A DNA stretch of 64,000 nt from Lactobacillus sp. ESL0701 (GCF_029433445.1 NZ_JAQTIC010000006.1:62001-126000), one strand, 5' to 3'; counted from the stretch's first letter, positions 54,079 to 63,979 are shown. Numbers and translations: made by a program. The notes: generated from the sequence alone by a model not told the origin.

Positions 54079-55887
54079 TTATAATTCTTTTGTTAATACA
54101 ATCCGTTCATAAAGTTTAACCGTTAACACGTAATACAAGAAATACAAAATAATAAAAATCAAAAATGGTACCCAAATATTAGCGTACGGATTAGGCAGCA
54201 GCGCTTTAAATAGTTTCAAACCAAACAAAACATCAATCACGCCCAAAACTCCCGGCACCAAAAATAAAGTTCCAATCTCGCGACTAATTGAGCGGCGTAA
54301 TACACGCTTGCGAACGCCAATTTTAAAGAGCATCTTATAACGAACCTTGTCACTTGCTGCCCCACTCAATACTTTAAACATTAAAGTTGACGCCAGCATC
54401 GTTAGAAAGGCAATCCCTAGGAAAAAGCCCATAAATTCAAACCCGCTCGCCATGCCCAGCATTAGTTGGTAGCCATACGCCTTGCTGGTCTGGAAAATAT
54501 CGCCATAACTGGACTTTTCTTTAGCCTGCAACTGACCCAATTTCAAAAGTGTCGGGTAATCTTTATCAAAATCCTTCACCCTAATAAATTGCACGAACTC
54601 TTTTTTACCAGCGATTTTTTGCCATTCTTGCGAATCAACTAATTGAATCACCTTTGGCGTTCCATTCGGTACCATACCGCCAAAAACTTCATTGGCATTT
54701 GTTCCTGGCTTATCGAGCTGATTAGTCGGCAATGTTTCTAAGTGATAGGTTGCCTGACCATTCTGTTGCTCAAAGTGCATGGTTTTCACTGGATGATGGA
54801 CAAATTCTGCTTGGTTAAAGTATAAATACTTAGCTGTTTCCTTATAGTAAAATGTCTGCTCATCCTTGATCGTCAACTTAGCCTTGAGCTGGTTAACTTG
54901 CGGTGAATTGCTGACAATGGTGCCATCATAATAACTACTAGTCTTAGCTTGATCCTTGATCGTGTTAAAATTCAAGCCAACTGTAATTGCCCCTAATGCC
55001 AAGGCAAATAACAACGAAATCACCGTTAAAATCTTGGTATAGTCATGCAAGCGAAACTTCAATTGCCCCAACGTAAACAGTCGAATACCGCGGTAGGAAA
55101 AGTTCTTTTTCTTTAACAAGAAATTAATAACTGCTATTAACAGCGCGTTAAAAACAAAGTATGACCCCAGAACGATTGTCACTAAAGCAACTGGAACAAT
55201 TATAAAAATCATTGCCGACGACAAATTGAGTACATAATAACCAATTGCCAGCAGCACAACGCCTAAAATAGCCTGAGTTGCGGTCCAAGTAGGATGTTGA
55301 CCTAATTTTACCGGTTTTTGATCTTCGTGAAGTAGGTCGATTACCTTGCTGCGCGTAAGCTTTCGAGCATTATGAATTGCCCCAATGATAAAAATTATTA
55401 CAAAAAAGACTAACGTCCATAAAATTGCACTTGGTAAAATTACTTGAAAATGGGTAATATGCAGACCTAAGTTACCAATAATGAGGTTGGCGACTAATCC
55501 GGTTAAGCCGAAGCCAATAATAATCCCGACAATTGCCGCCATAATTCCAGTAATTAGGGTTTCACAAAAAATCAATAGACCAATCCGTGAACTTCTTGCC
55601 CCCAGCATCATAAACATCCCGTAATCATGCTGACGCATATTTAGCAAAAAGGAATTGGCATACATCAAGTAAACCAGTGTAATAATCACAAGTAAGACAA
55701 TTCCAACCCCAAAAATAAAGCTGAGATAATTAGTCGGTGCATTCACATCATGGCTCATAAAAGACGGATTAATTGCAATCGTCAAGAACATGTAAAAGAT
55801 CATACTGGCAACAACTAGCCCAGAAAACAGCACCAGATAGTCCTTTAACCTACTCTTAATCCCCGTAAGTGATAATTTCCAAATCAT
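54079..55887 (-). CDS. BceB-like ABC transporter permease (FtsX family), copy 2
   Basis: A 602-residue membrane protein with about ten helices. One helix lies at the N-terminus (residues 19-40), three at about 60-170, two at about 200-265, one at about 285, and three in the C-terminal FtsX domain. A large extracellular domain (about 305-460) lies between. This is the layout of BceB-type permeases, which protect against cell-wall-active peptides. It is an obvious paralogue of the next permease (same length, almost identical first 35 residues). The extracellular domains differ more, suggesting different ligands or a heterodimer. No BceRS two-component genes are adjacent. Confidence 0.87.
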   Translation of the reverse strand: MIWKLSLTGIKSRLKDYLVLFSGLVVASMIFYMFLTIAINPSFMSHDVNAPTNYLSFIFGVGIVLLVIITLVYLMYANSFLLNMRQHDYGMFMMLGARSSRIGLLIFCETLITGIMAAIVGIIIGFGLTGLVANLIIGNLGLHITHFQVILPSAILWTLVFFVIIFIIGAIHNARKLTRSKVIDLLHEDQKPVKLGQHPTWTATQAILGVVLLAIGYYVLNLSSAMIFIIVPVALVTIVLGSYFVFNALLIAVINFLLKKKNFSYRGIRLFTLGQLKFRLHDYTKILTVISLLFALALGAITVGLNFNTIKDQAKTSSYYDGTIVSNSPQVNQLKAKLTIKDEQTFYYKETAKYLYFNQAEFVHHPVKTMHFEQQNGQATYHLETLPTNQLDKPGTNANEVFGGMVPNGTPKVIQLVDSQEWQKIAGKKEFVQFIRVKDFDKDYPTLLKLGQLQAKEKSSYGDIFQTSKAYGYQLMLGMASGFEFMGFFLGIAFLTMLASTLMFKVLSGAASDKVRYKMLFKIGVRKRVLRRSISREIGTLFLVPGVLGVIDVLFGLKLFKALLPNPYANIWVPFLIFIILYFLYYVLTVKLYERIVLTKEL

Positions 55888-55905
55888 AATTTCTTTATCC
55901 TCTCC

Positions 55906-57714
55906 CTAATTTTTTGCCAGAACGATTTTTTCGTAAAGATGGACCGTCAAAACATAATAGAAGAAATACAAAACGATAAAAATAGTAAACGGCAGCCAAA
56001 TTCCAGCATATGGTCGTACTAAAATTGTTCTAAATAACTGCAAGCCAAACAAAACATCGATAATTCCTAAAATACCGGGCATTAAAAACAGCATACCGAT
56101 TTCTTCAGCAACAGACCGCTTTAAGGCTTGCCGCCTAGTGCCTACCTTAAAGAGCATTTGATACCGCAATTTATCATTAGCCGCACTGCTCAAGACCTTA
56201 AACATCAAGGTAGACGCCAGCATCGTTAAGAACGCCAATCCCAAGAAAAAGCCCATAAATTCAAACCCGCTAATTATTCCCAGTATTCCTTGATAGGAAT
56301 ATGGTTTACTGCCGGTGTAAACAGTGTGAAATGCTGGTGTTTCTTTATTCTGCAGCTGCTCAAGCTTAAGCAGGGCAGGAAAATCCTTGTCAAAATCGTT
56401 AACCCTAATTAACGAGATGAACTTTTGTTGACCCTTAACTTTGGCTAAAGCAGAAGCAGATACCAAGTAAATCTTTTTCTCTATCCCATTAGGCAGCAGA
56501 TTGCCAAATTCATTGTTAGTCTCAGTCCCTGCACAGTCAAGCTGACTTGTTGGTAATGTCTTTTCAGACCAAGTTAGACTATCCCCTTGTCCCTTAGTCT
56601 TAATGGCTTTTATTGGCTGATTCTTAAACTCTGCCCGCTTAAAATACAAACCATGCTTAGTTTCCTTATAATGATAAGTTTGCTTAGACTTGATTGATAC
56701 CTTCGCCAGCTCTTTTTGAACAGCCGGAGACTTGCTAATTATTGTTGCATCATAGTAAATGCTCGACTTCGTCATTTCCTTTTCAGAATTAAAGTTAAGC
56801 CCAACAGTAATTGCCCCTAGAGCTAACGCAAACAACAGCGAAATCACTGTTAGAATTTTTGTGTAATCATGCAAGCGAAACTTTAACTGCCCCAAGGTAA
56901 ACATGCGAATGCCGCAATAAGAAAACTTACGATGATTAATTAGGTAGCCAATAATTGCTGTAAATAAGGAATTAAAAACAAAATACGAGCCGGCAACAAT
57001 TGTTACTAAAGCAATCGGGATAACATTAAATGGATCCAGCCCGCGCCGTTGCATGATCCAGTATCCGGCAGCTAACAAGACTAAGCCCAAGACTGCCTCA
57101 ATTGAATGCAAAACTGGGCGCTGCTTAAACTTTACCGGTTCCTGATCTTCATGCAGTAAATCAATTACTTTAGTACGAGTTAATTTATAGACATTGCGTA
57201 ACGCGCCCAAAAAGAAAACGACAATAAAGAAGGCAAGTGTCCCCAAAATCGCACTGGGTAAAATTACTTGAAAATGAGCAATTACTAGTCCTAACCTGCT
57301 GATTAACAAGTGACCAACCAGCGCAGTTAAACCAAAGCCAAGGATTATGCCTAATACAGTAGCCATCAATCCCGTGATAAGCGTTTCGCAAAAGATTAGT
57401 AAGCCAATGCGTGAACTTTTAGCTCCTAAAGTGAGAAACATGCCGTAGTCATGCTTACGCATACTAAGCAGAAATGAGTTGGCATAAACCAGATACACCA
57501 CGGTAATAATCATTAATAAGGCAATGCCAAAGCCAAAAATAAAAGTGATTAAATTATCTTGCAATATCCCACTATTACTTTTTAAAAAAGCCGGATTAAT
57601 CGCCAAAGTCAGAAACATATAAAAGATCATGCTGGCAACAACTAGACCTGAAAACAGGACAAGATAGTCTTTCAGCCGGCTCTTAATTCCTGTGAGCGAT
57701 AATTTCCAAATCAT
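55906..57714 (-). CDS. BceB-like ABC transporter permease (FtsX family), copy 1
   Basis: A 602-residue paralogue of the downstream permease with the same topology. The starts MIWKLSLTGIKSRLKDYLVL are identical, and LFTLGQLKFRLHDYTKILTV in the middle and ASTLMFKVLS near the end are also shared. The extracellular region (about 310-460) is the most diverged part. Classical Bce systems have one permease per dimer with one ATPase type. Two similar permeases after one ATPase suggest a heteromeric exporter or a recent tandem duplication. It starts 10 bp after the ATPase stop. Confidence 0.88.
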   Translation of the reverse strand: MIWKLSLTGIKSRLKDYLVLFSGLVVASMIFYMFLTLAINPAFLKSNSGILQDNLITFIFGFGIALLMIITVVYLVYANSFLLSMRKHDYGMFLTLGAKSSRIGLLIFCETLITGLMATVLGIILGFGLTALVGHLLISRLGLVIAHFQVILPSAILGTLAFFIVVFFLGALRNVYKLTRTKVIDLLHEDQEPVKFKQRPVLHSIEAVLGLVLLAAGYWIMQRRGLDPFNVIPIALVTIVAGSYFVFNSLFTAIIGYLINHRKFSYCGIRMFTLGQLKFRLHDYTKILTVISLLFALALGAITVGLNFNSEKEMTKSSIYYDATIISKSPAVQKELAKVSIKSKQTYHYKETKHGLYFKRAEFKNQPIKAIKTKGQGDSLTWSEKTLPTSQLDCAGTETNNEFGNLLPNGIEKKIYLVSASALAKVKGQQKFISLIRVNDFDKDFPALLKLEQLQNKETPAFHTVYTGSKPYSYQGILGIISGFEFMGFFLGLAFLTMLASTLMFKVLSSAANDKLRYQMLFKVGTRRQALKRSVAEEIGMLFLMPGILGIIDVLFGLQLFRTILVRPYAGIWLPFTIFIVLYFFYYVLTVHLYEKIVLAKN

Positions 57715-57724
57715 AAGTTACTTC

Positions 57725-58474
57725 CTATTCTTCGGTGCCCAGATGCTCGATTAACAGGTGATAAAAGTCTTGTCTTGATTGATCTTTCTTTAAGAGTTGC
57801 TCGCCAATTTTACCATCTTTAATAAATAAAATCCGATTAGCAAAACTAGCAGAAAACGGATCGTGAGTTACCATTAACGTGGTTACACCATCTTTTTGGT
57901 TTAAGTCTGCCATTGTATCAAGCAATTCGCGCGCACTGGTTGAATCTAGCGCTCCCGTAGGTTCATCAGCAAGTAAGATTGCCGGTTCATGAACTAGGGC
58001 CCTTGCTGAAGCAACTCTCTGCTTTTGCCCGCCGGATAATTCTGCCGGATACTTAGCGAGAATCTCTTTAATACCTAATCTCTCAGTAATCCTGTCAACC
58101 AGCGGATCAATCTTACGTGCCGGTACGCCTTGAAGGGTTAGTGGCAGCGCGATATTCTCCCGATTAGTCAAGTTCTCTAATAAATTAAAATCTTGAAAAA
58201 TAAAACCAATCTGTTTGCTTCTAAAGTCTGCCATCTGGTTAGCATTTAAAGTGCTGATATCTTCATGATTGATAAACACATGACCAGTTGTCGGCTTATC
58301 CAAAGTTGACAAAATATTAAGCAGTGTTGTCTTACCAGAACCTGACGCGCCCATAATGGCCACAAATTCACCAGCATCAACACCAAAGTTAACTCCTTTT
58401 AGTGCTTGATATTGCTTTTCACCACGTTTACCGTAAGTTTTAGTAGCTTGATCTACCCGTAAAATTTCAGTCAT
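57725..58474 (-). CDS. BceA-like ABC transporter ATP-binding protein
   Basis: A 249-residue MacB/BceA-type ATPase with Walker A GASGSGKTT, Q-loop IFQDFNLLENLT, signature LSGGQKQR, Walker B ILLADEPTGALDS and switch His in VTHDPFSAS. It energises the two permeases encoded immediately downstream. The most likely role is export of, or protection from, antimicrobial peptides. The upstream 136-bp region shows a GTCAAACAATATTAC stretch but no operator I can name. Confidence 0.9.
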   Translation of the reverse strand: MTEILRVDQATKTYGKRGEKQYQALKGVNFGVDAGEFVAIMGASGSGKTTLLNILSTLDKPTTGHVFINHEDISTLNANQMADFRSKQIGFIFQDFNLLENLTNRENIALPLTLQGVPARKIDPLVDRITERLGIKEILAKYPAELSGGQKQRVASARALVHEPAILLADEPTGALDSTSARELLDTMADLNQKDGVTTLMVTHDPFSASFANRILFIKDGKIGEQLLKKDQSRQDFYHLLIEHLGTEE

Positions 58475-58559
58475 AATTCATCCTCTTCAAAAACTTATCT
58501 GTACTATCTAACTAATACAATAATATTAATTTTGGTAAATTGTCAAACAATATTACAAA

Positions 58560-58601
58560 AAAAGACAAATCCTCTAATTTCTTTAGAAAGATTTATCTTT
58601 T
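58560..58601 (-). terminator. Possible terminator of the zinc-ribbon operon
   Basis: AAAAGACAAATC and GATTTATCTTTT pair imperfectly around an 18-base loop (which itself can fold as TCTAA/TTAGA), just after the stop at 58611 on the minus strand. Confidence 0.5.
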
Positions 58602-58610
58602 AGTCATTAT

Positions 58611-60065
58611 TTAATCATCATCGTCATCTTCGCCGGACTTATCAGTTTTATCACTGATCACTGCCCCACTACCGATTGACTTAATCTTTTGCTTATCGCT
58701 GTCTTCTTGCAAAATAGCACCCTTATAGAGCATCACTTGGGTATGCTCGTCGCCGTTATCCTTTTCAAAGGTATAGGTGATTTTGTAAATAACACTGCTG
58801 GAATCATTCGGAGCTGGATTAATCGAAACGATGTCACAATCCATATCATAGGAAATCGTGGAGTCATTGCGGTCAAAGCCCTTGAGCATCTTACGCAATT
58901 CTTGGTAGCTGCTGTTATCACTGCCGCCAATAAAGTCTTCACTTTCGGGATCATTAAAGTCCCCCTTTAACAAATCCTCCGCGTCACTCTTATCAATTAG
59001 CCCCTTCCATTGCGGCTTCAAGACCACATGATCGTCATCATCAAAGTCAACATCATCACTAATATTGCTGTCGCTATCGCCGTTATCAATCGACTCCGGC
59101 AAGTCAGTAATCAACTGCGACTTAATCGTTTGACTGCCAAAGGTCGTCGTGACATAGACTTCCATATTATTGGTAATTGGATAATTTTTGAAGACCTTAC
59201 TGCCGCTGCCGCTCAGGACACCAACTTTTTTGTCATTGATATAAATTGTCCCACCGGGAACACTAGCAATTGAAAATGTCGCTGTCTTGATATTCATGTT
59301 AATCGTTTTGTTCGACCAAACATTGACCGTCGAGTCAGCCTTGAGCTCACGCCCTGACACCACAGAGTCAACTTCAAGATGATACTTACCCGGAAACAGC
59401 GGCTGTAATTTCTTATAATAGCTATCCGCACTGCCCTTCACTTGACCACCTGACTTGCCGTTGACTAACACGCGGGTATCACGATGATTGGTTTCCACTT
59501 GCGGGGTATACGTATTGATGTGCAACGTATACTTCGGGAAAAGCAGCAGATAGCGACCTGACTGTACTAAGCTGATCTGACTTGTACTGCCGCCTGCCTT
59601 TAAGTTCATACTCAAGTTGTTAGCCGTTGTTTGGTGGGCCTGATAGTACTTTTGCAGCGGCTTCAAGGCATCATTAGTTACCTTAATAGTATGATCATCA
59701 GTTGTCACATATTGTGCCAAGCCCATTTGCGGGTTCTTCAAACTAACAATAATCTGGTCGATTTGGTTATTGCGGCTGTAATGATTACTGCCCCAAGCAT
59801 AGAAAGCGCCAAATAAAACCACAATAATTGCCACTAACCACAACATAACCTTGGTTTTCTTCTTGAGCGGCTGCTTTTTAGGTGTCGCTACTTGATTAAC
59901 CTGCTGGCGCGACTTAGGCTGCGAGTGCTTTTGACTAGTCGAATTTACTTTTGCTTGCGGCTGAGCAGTCGCCACGTCTGTCAGATCAGCACCACAATGT
60001 GGACAAAATTTAACGCTTGCATCTACCTGATTACCGCATTGCGGACAAAATTTTTTCTCTCCCAT
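58611..60065 (-). CDS. Zinc-ribbon membrane protein with extracellular repeat domains (TcaA-like)
   Basis: A 484-residue protein. The N-terminal zinc ribbon (FCPQCGNQVDASVKFCPHCG, residues 6-25) is cytosolic. A Gln/Lys-rich linker leads to a membrane helix (about 74-93, VMLWLVAIIVVLFGAFYAW). The remaining 390 residues are outside, with Asp-rich patches (DDVDFDDDDH near 350 and a DDDDD tail). The layout resembles TcaA/YvbJ-type proteins of Firmicutes, some of which affect glycopeptide sensitivity and cell-wall traffic. The C-terminal part looks like an NTF2-like domain. It follows the second zinc-ribbon gene by 17 bp. Confidence 0.82.
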   Translation of the reverse strand: MGEKKFCPQCGNQVDASVKFCPHCGADLTDVATAQPQAKVNSTSQKHSQPKSRQQVNQVATPKKQPLKKKTKVMLWLVAIIVVLFGAFYAWGSNHYSRNNQIDQIIVSLKNPQMGLAQYVTTDDHTIKVTNDALKPLQKYYQAHQTTANNLSMNLKAGGSTSQISLVQSGRYLLLFPKYTLHINTYTPQVETNHRDTRVLVNGKSGGQVKGSADSYYKKLQPLFPGKYHLEVDSVVSGRELKADSTVNVWSNKTINMNIKTATFSIASVPGGTIYINDKKVGVLSGSGSKVFKNYPITNNMEVYVTTTFGSQTIKSQLITDLPESIDNGDSDSNISDDVDFDDDDHVVLKPQWKGLIDKSDAEDLLKGDFNDPESEDFIGGSDNSSYQELRKMLKGFDRNDSTISYDMDCDIVSINPAPNDSSSVIYKITYTFEKDNGDEHTQVMLYKGAILQEDSDKQKIKSIGSGAVISDKTDKSGEDDDDD

Positions 60066-60082
60066 AATTAATTCCCCCTACT

Positions 60083-60871
60083 TTATAACCTGCTAAAATA
60101 CGAAATAAATTGCAAAATAACGGTATTATAAACAACTGCAAACCAAATTAATTCCACAATAAAATAAGCAAATAAGGAAATCAGGAAGCCATACATCTTG
60201 TCACGCACTGGGTTTACGTCGCCCAATAGAACTACTTGGAAGGCATCGCAAAAAATACCAAAGCAAATTAGGCATAACAATACGGCAAAAATCTTGCCGC
60301 CGATGCCTAACATCATAAAAATAAAGGCAGCCACGATCAAGATAGCATTAAGATTAGATGCTTGAATAGCGTAATTAAAAAACGAAATAAAGCTGCGTCT
60401 TTGACCATAAATAAATAGATAGGCTAGATAATTGGCCCCAGCAATCGCTGCTTCTAAGAGCATGACAAAAAATAAGACTTCAAGTGCCGTACCAAAAGAA
60501 ATTCCGGTAAAGACTGGCAATTGTTGCCCATTGATATACTGGCTCGAAATCCCGCTCAAGCCAATATACAACCCCAAGGCAAAGATTACATCTTCAATTA
60601 ATAACGTAATTGCACCATACCAATTAACACTTGCCTGCTCATTAAATGGATGCCGCCACGACTTAACAAGCCAATGCCAATATTTTTGTAATTGATCATC
60701 GGAATTTTGCCGTGATGTTTCATCAGACTCGCCTTGACCGCGATTAATTTCTGCTTGAATATCAGCACGATTAACTTGCTTCTGCGCAACTTGCCGAATA
60801 TCTGCACCACAATTAGTGCAAAAATTCATGTCAGCATTCATTAATGCACCACAACTTGGACACTTTTTCAT
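60083..60871 (-). CDS. Zinc-ribbon polytopic membrane protein of unknown function
   Basis: A 262-residue protein. The zinc ribbon CPSCGALMNADMNFCTNCG (residues 4-22) leads to a hydrophilic linker (about 25-80) and then five to six membrane helices (about 85-260). Such zinc-ribbon proteins with a Yip1-like or DUF membrane domain are common in lactobacilli but uncharacterised. It is the first gene of a pair with the TcaA-like protein, and both share the same kind of ribbon, so they may act together at the membrane. GGGGG precedes the ATG. Confidence 0.8.
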   Translation of the reverse strand: MKKCPSCGALMNADMNFCTNCGADIRQVAQKQVNRADIQAEINRGQGESDETSRQNSDDQLQKYWHWLVKSWRHPFNEQASVNWYGAITLLIEDVIFALGLYIGLSGISSQYINGQQLPVFTGISFGTALEVLFFVMLLEAAIAGANYLAYLFIYGQRRSFISFFNYAIQASNLNAILIVAAFIFMMLGIGGKIFAVLLCLICFGIFCDAFQVVLLGDVNPVRDKMYGFLISLFAYFIVELIWFAVVYNTVILQFISYFSRL

Positions 60872-60935
60872 TTAATTTTCCCCCACTAATTAACTGAATT
60901 TTCTAACGTATTTATTTTAATATAATTTCAGCCAT

Positions 60936-60961
60936 AAAAAAAGAGTAGGCAACCTACTCTT
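60936..60961 (-). terminator. Terminator of the ECF S-component gene
   Basis: On the minus strand AAGAGTAGG pairs with CCTACTCTT around three bases and is followed by seven T. It lies behind the stop at 60985. Confidence 0.85.
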
Positions 60962-60984
60962 GAGTTTATTAACAGTAATCCCTA

Positions 60985-61596
60985 TTACCGTAATTTTTTC
61001 ATAACTGTTTTCATGGGGGTAACAATAATTGGCGTGATAACTGCCGTGAAGATTGCTTCAATTAAACCATTCATCCCTAATGCCAAAATCAAAATCACAA
61101 TTAACGGCGTTCCCGGCGCGAAATGCCCCATACTTGCTGCCAATTTGCCATTTCCCATAAAGATAACGCTTGTTAATAAGATTACCATCGCGGTATTAGT
61201 CAAGGATGTAACTGCCCCAGCCAAAATGTAACCTAATTCCTTCGCTTTACCCGACTTATGTTCAAACAAGCGACCAATTAGGCCTGGGAATAACCCAGCC
61301 AAAATGCTGGGTACAATCGAAATAAAGACATTTTGAAACAGCATCAAGCTAACAATATCTCCTGGCTGTGTGTATGCCTGAAAGAGCCGTAATAAGCCCC
61401 AGAAAAGTCCAAAAAGTGTTCCTGCCTTAGGTCCCATTAATAACGAATAAACAGCCACTGTCAGTGGTACAGTTGTAATTGCCGGTAATGTCGGCAAGAT
61501 CCGAATATAACCAATATTAGGAACGAAAGTCTGTAATAAAAAAATTGCAACAAATACGGCGGTAATCGCTAAGTTACGCGTTTCTTTTCTGTGCAT
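60985..61596 (-). CDS. ECF transporter S component (vitamin type not certain, possibly pantothenate)
   Basis: A 203-residue membrane protein with about six helices and the N-terminal ETRNLAITAVFVAIFLLQTFVP. The Ala-rich first helix with AxxxA spacing is what docks to the shared EcfT module. The segment GYIRILPTLPAITTVPLTVAVY and then AGTLFGLFWGLLRLFQAYTQPG resembles the PanT-like subgroup, but I am not sure of the substrate. No riboswitch is visible in its 110-bp leader. It stands alone between the zinc-ribbon operon and the GalT-like gene. Confidence 0.83.
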   Translation of the reverse strand: MHRKETRNLAITAVFVAIFLLQTFVPNIGYIRILPTLPAITTVPLTVAVYSLLMGPKAGTLFGLFWGLLRLFQAYTQPGDIVSLMLFQNVFISIVPSILAGLFPGLIGRLFEHKSGKAKELGYILAGAVTSLTNTAMVILLTSVIFMGNGKLAASMGHFAPGTPLIVILILALGMNGLIEAIFTAVITPIIVTPMKTVMKKLR

Positions 61597-61706
61597 CTGT
61601 TTCTCCTTAATAAATATTTACAATATCCTGCTGATAAAATTTAGATACTGCTTATCTTAACCATTAATCTTACCAAAGATTTATTGAACCATGTCTGGCA
61701 ACGACC

Positions 61707-62501
61707 TTATTCCAGCGGCGAACCATTATCAAAAAAGCGGCGAAATTGCCTTGCTTCAGCTTGCAAAGTCTTTTCATCATCAACCTGTGACAACTTGTAA
61801 CCAACAAAATATGCCGGCGCCTCAAAGCGGGCAATTAATTTAGCACAAATACCACCATCTTCACGGGGATAAAAGAATAGATTATAAGATGTGCAGCGAC
61901 CATTAAACATGATATTAAGCATGTATTTGACACCGCTCTGAATCCAGTCAGCCCATAAGTCAAGCCCAGCTTCCTTGAGTAAATTAATGTTTATCTCATC
62001 ATAACCTTGAACTGGATGCGTGGCAATATTAACTTCTACTGCCTGATTATTAAATAAAGAAATCCCAGCAAAATTATTTTGCTGCAGATACTTGTAGCCA
62101 TCCAGCTGCTTTAAGCCAACTAGCTGCATATGCGGATGCTCGAGTGAGCCGCCAGAACGTGGACCATAATTTTTGTACCACAGAACAGACCGATACTTGC
62201 CGCTGTCATTCATCTTTGTAAAACATGCTAACGCAAAACGCATGAGTTCGCGGTTATAAGCGGGAGGATAATTGGCGATATCACCAGTATGATCGCTAGA
62301 TTCAATCAAAACTGTCTGAACAGTATCACGCAAAGTGGGGAATTTATTGTGCAGCCAGATCATCTCGCCACGTTTTTCATAAATAGCGGTTAATTGGTCA
62401 ACTTCACAAAAGGGGCAGACCGGCTTACGTGATGTTTTACGGTATGAATGCGGCTTATCTTTAGCAATTCCTAACTCAAAAACTAACGGTTCATTTTTCA
62501 T
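61707..62501 (-). CDS. GalT-like DUF4931 protein
   Basis: A 264-residue protein related to galactose-1-phosphate uridylyltransferase. A CPFC pair (about residue 30) would bind zinc. The active-site triad His-x-His motif appears as SLEHPHMQLVGL near residue 125. FLYPREDGG-like FFYPREDGGICAKL occurs near residue 210. It is shorter than true GalT (about 350 residues) or hexamer-type GalT, and no galK or galE is near. The nucleotidyl-transfer substrate is therefore unknown. I recall this group as DUF4931 in lactobacilli. AGGGAG precedes the ATG. Confidence 0.78.
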   Translation of the reverse strand: MKNEPLVFELGIAKDKPHSYRKTSRKPVCPFCEVDQLTAIYEKRGEMIWLHNKFPTLRDTVQTVLIESSDHTGDIANYPPAYNRELMRFALACFTKMNDSGKYRSVLWYKNYGPRSGGSLEHPHMQLVGLKQLDGYKYLQQNNFAGISLFNNQAVEVNIATHPVQGYDEININLLKEAGLDLWADWIQSGVKYMLNIMFNGRCTSYNLFFYPREDGGICAKLIARFEAPAYFVGYKLSQVDDEKTLQAEARQFRRFFDNGSPLE

Positions 62502-62720
62502 TTTCTTACTCTCCCTAACAATAATTTTGCCAGCCTAATGTTACGTATTATAAGTTAATCTTTCCCAAGTAACAAAAAATATTCTATAATTAATTGAATA
62601 CATATCTAGTTATTATCGCGGATAACCCGCTTTGTTGATAAGTTTTACTATGCTTGTAATAGATGATAAACTGAAGCAGCGATCATCTTACAGGTGTTTT
62701 ATTTTATAGTAGGTAAATTT

Positions 62721-63932
62721 ATGCAATCTCGAAAAGACTTAAAAAGATACAATCACCGCAACAACCTCTACTTAATTATTGCTGGCATTATTTTGATTTT
62801 AGCCGTTATTTTCGGAGTGGTCTTATACAATAACCATGTTGCCTCCCAAAAAAGGGCACGGGAGTTTGCCGTTGACCACTTCAATCCTAATGTCACTATC
62901 TATGGTGTAAAAGTCGGCAATCTAACTGTCAATAAGGCTACCACCAAGATCAATACTCGGGCCAATAATATGGCTTTACTTGAAAATGGTAAGGTTACTA
63001 TCGAACGCGATCCCGACACCACTACAATTGATGCGGACACGGTCAATACTTACTTCAAAGAGCAGCACACATCAATGCCAAATAAGCAAGGTTACACTTA
63101 TGACTTTAAACAGTTAAAGGCTGCCGCTAAAAAGCTCAAGACAATCAGCAAGGCGAAGATTACTTATCAAGTTGCCGGCAAAAATTACAATTTGCCAGCA
63201 AAGAAGATGGTTAACCAGCTCACTTTTAAAAAGGGTAAGTATTCTTTCAATAATGTCGAGAACTTAACTGCTAAACTCAATCAAATTGATAAAGATGTTT
63301 CGACTCTGCACAAGAGCTATACCTTCGCCGTACCAAGTAATACTAAACTAAACAGTAACAAAATCACGGTCAAAAACCAAAGTTACGGTTGGGGAGTTTA
63401 CATTAAAAAGGCCCAAGAAGCGGTTGAACAAGCCTACCTTAATCAAACCAAGACAATTGACGGTCAAGATTATATTTATGGGCTGGGTTACAGTACTTAT
63501 GGACTGGGCTACGGCAAGAATAACCACGGCATCGGTGATAATTACGTTGTCGTTTCTCTTAAAAAGCAGGAGATCTGGATTGTTCGCAAAGGCAAGTTAG
63601 CAGTTCACTTAACTGATGTTGTTACAGGAACTAAAGACGGCGGCAAAGGCAACCGAACACCGCAGGGTGTTTGGTATATCCAAGACAAACAATCCCCAGC
63701 AACTCTGCGCGGGCGCAACGATGATGGTTCTAAATATGCTTCTAAAGTTCAATATTGGATGCCATTTACCTTAAGCGGCTGCGGCTTGCACGATGCCAGT
63801 TGGCGCACCGATTGGAGCAAGAAGGCATATTTACGCGGCGGTTCACACGGCTGCGTTAATATTAAGCCAAGTGAAATTAAACAAGTTTGGCACAATGTTG
63901 TTAAGCACGAAGCCGTTATCGTCTATAACTAA
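62721..63932 (+). CDS. L,D-transpeptidase (YkuD domain) with N-terminal membrane anchor
   Basis: A 403-residue cell-wall enzyme. A single N-terminal membrane helix (about residues 18-38) anchors it. A peptidoglycan-binding-4-like region (about 50-230) precedes the YkuD catalytic domain (about 260-403), with the active-site motif GGSHGCVNIK near residue 385 and the companion His in GCGLHDASW. It links stem peptides by 3-3 bonds or attaches proteins, which is resistant to most penicillins. The ATG at 62721 was chosen because AGTAGG lies just upstream; an earlier in-frame start is unsupported. It is a single-gene unit. Confidence 0.92.
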   Translation: MQSRKDLKRYNHRNNLYLIIAGIILILAVIFGVVLYNNHVASQKRAREFAVDHFNPNVTIYGVKVGNLTVNKATTKINTRANNMALLENGKVTIERDPDTTTIDADTVNTYFKEQHTSMPNKQGYTYDFKQLKAAAKKLKTISKAKITYQVAGKNYNLPAKKMVNQLTFKKGKYSFNNVENLTAKLNQIDKDVSTLHKSYTFAVPSNTKLNSNKITVKNQSYGWGVYIKKAQEAVEQAYLNQTKTIDGQDYIYGLGYSTYGLGYGKNNHGIGDNYVVVSLKKQEIWIVRKGKLAVHLTDVVTGTKDGGKGNRTPQGVWYIQDKQSPATLRGRNDDGSKYASKVQYWMPFTLSGCGLHDASWRTDWSKKAYLRGGSHGCVNIKPSEIKQVWHNVVKHEAVIVYN

Positions 63933-63940
63933 ATAAGCAA

Positions 63941-63979
63941 AAAAATATCCGTTAGTCCTAATAACTAACGGATATTTTT
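63941..63979 (+). terminator. Terminator of the L,D-transpeptidase gene
   Basis: AAAAATATCCGTTAGT pairs with ACTAACGGATATTTTT around a short loop, followed by TTG. It is just after the stop codon. Confidence 0.88.
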
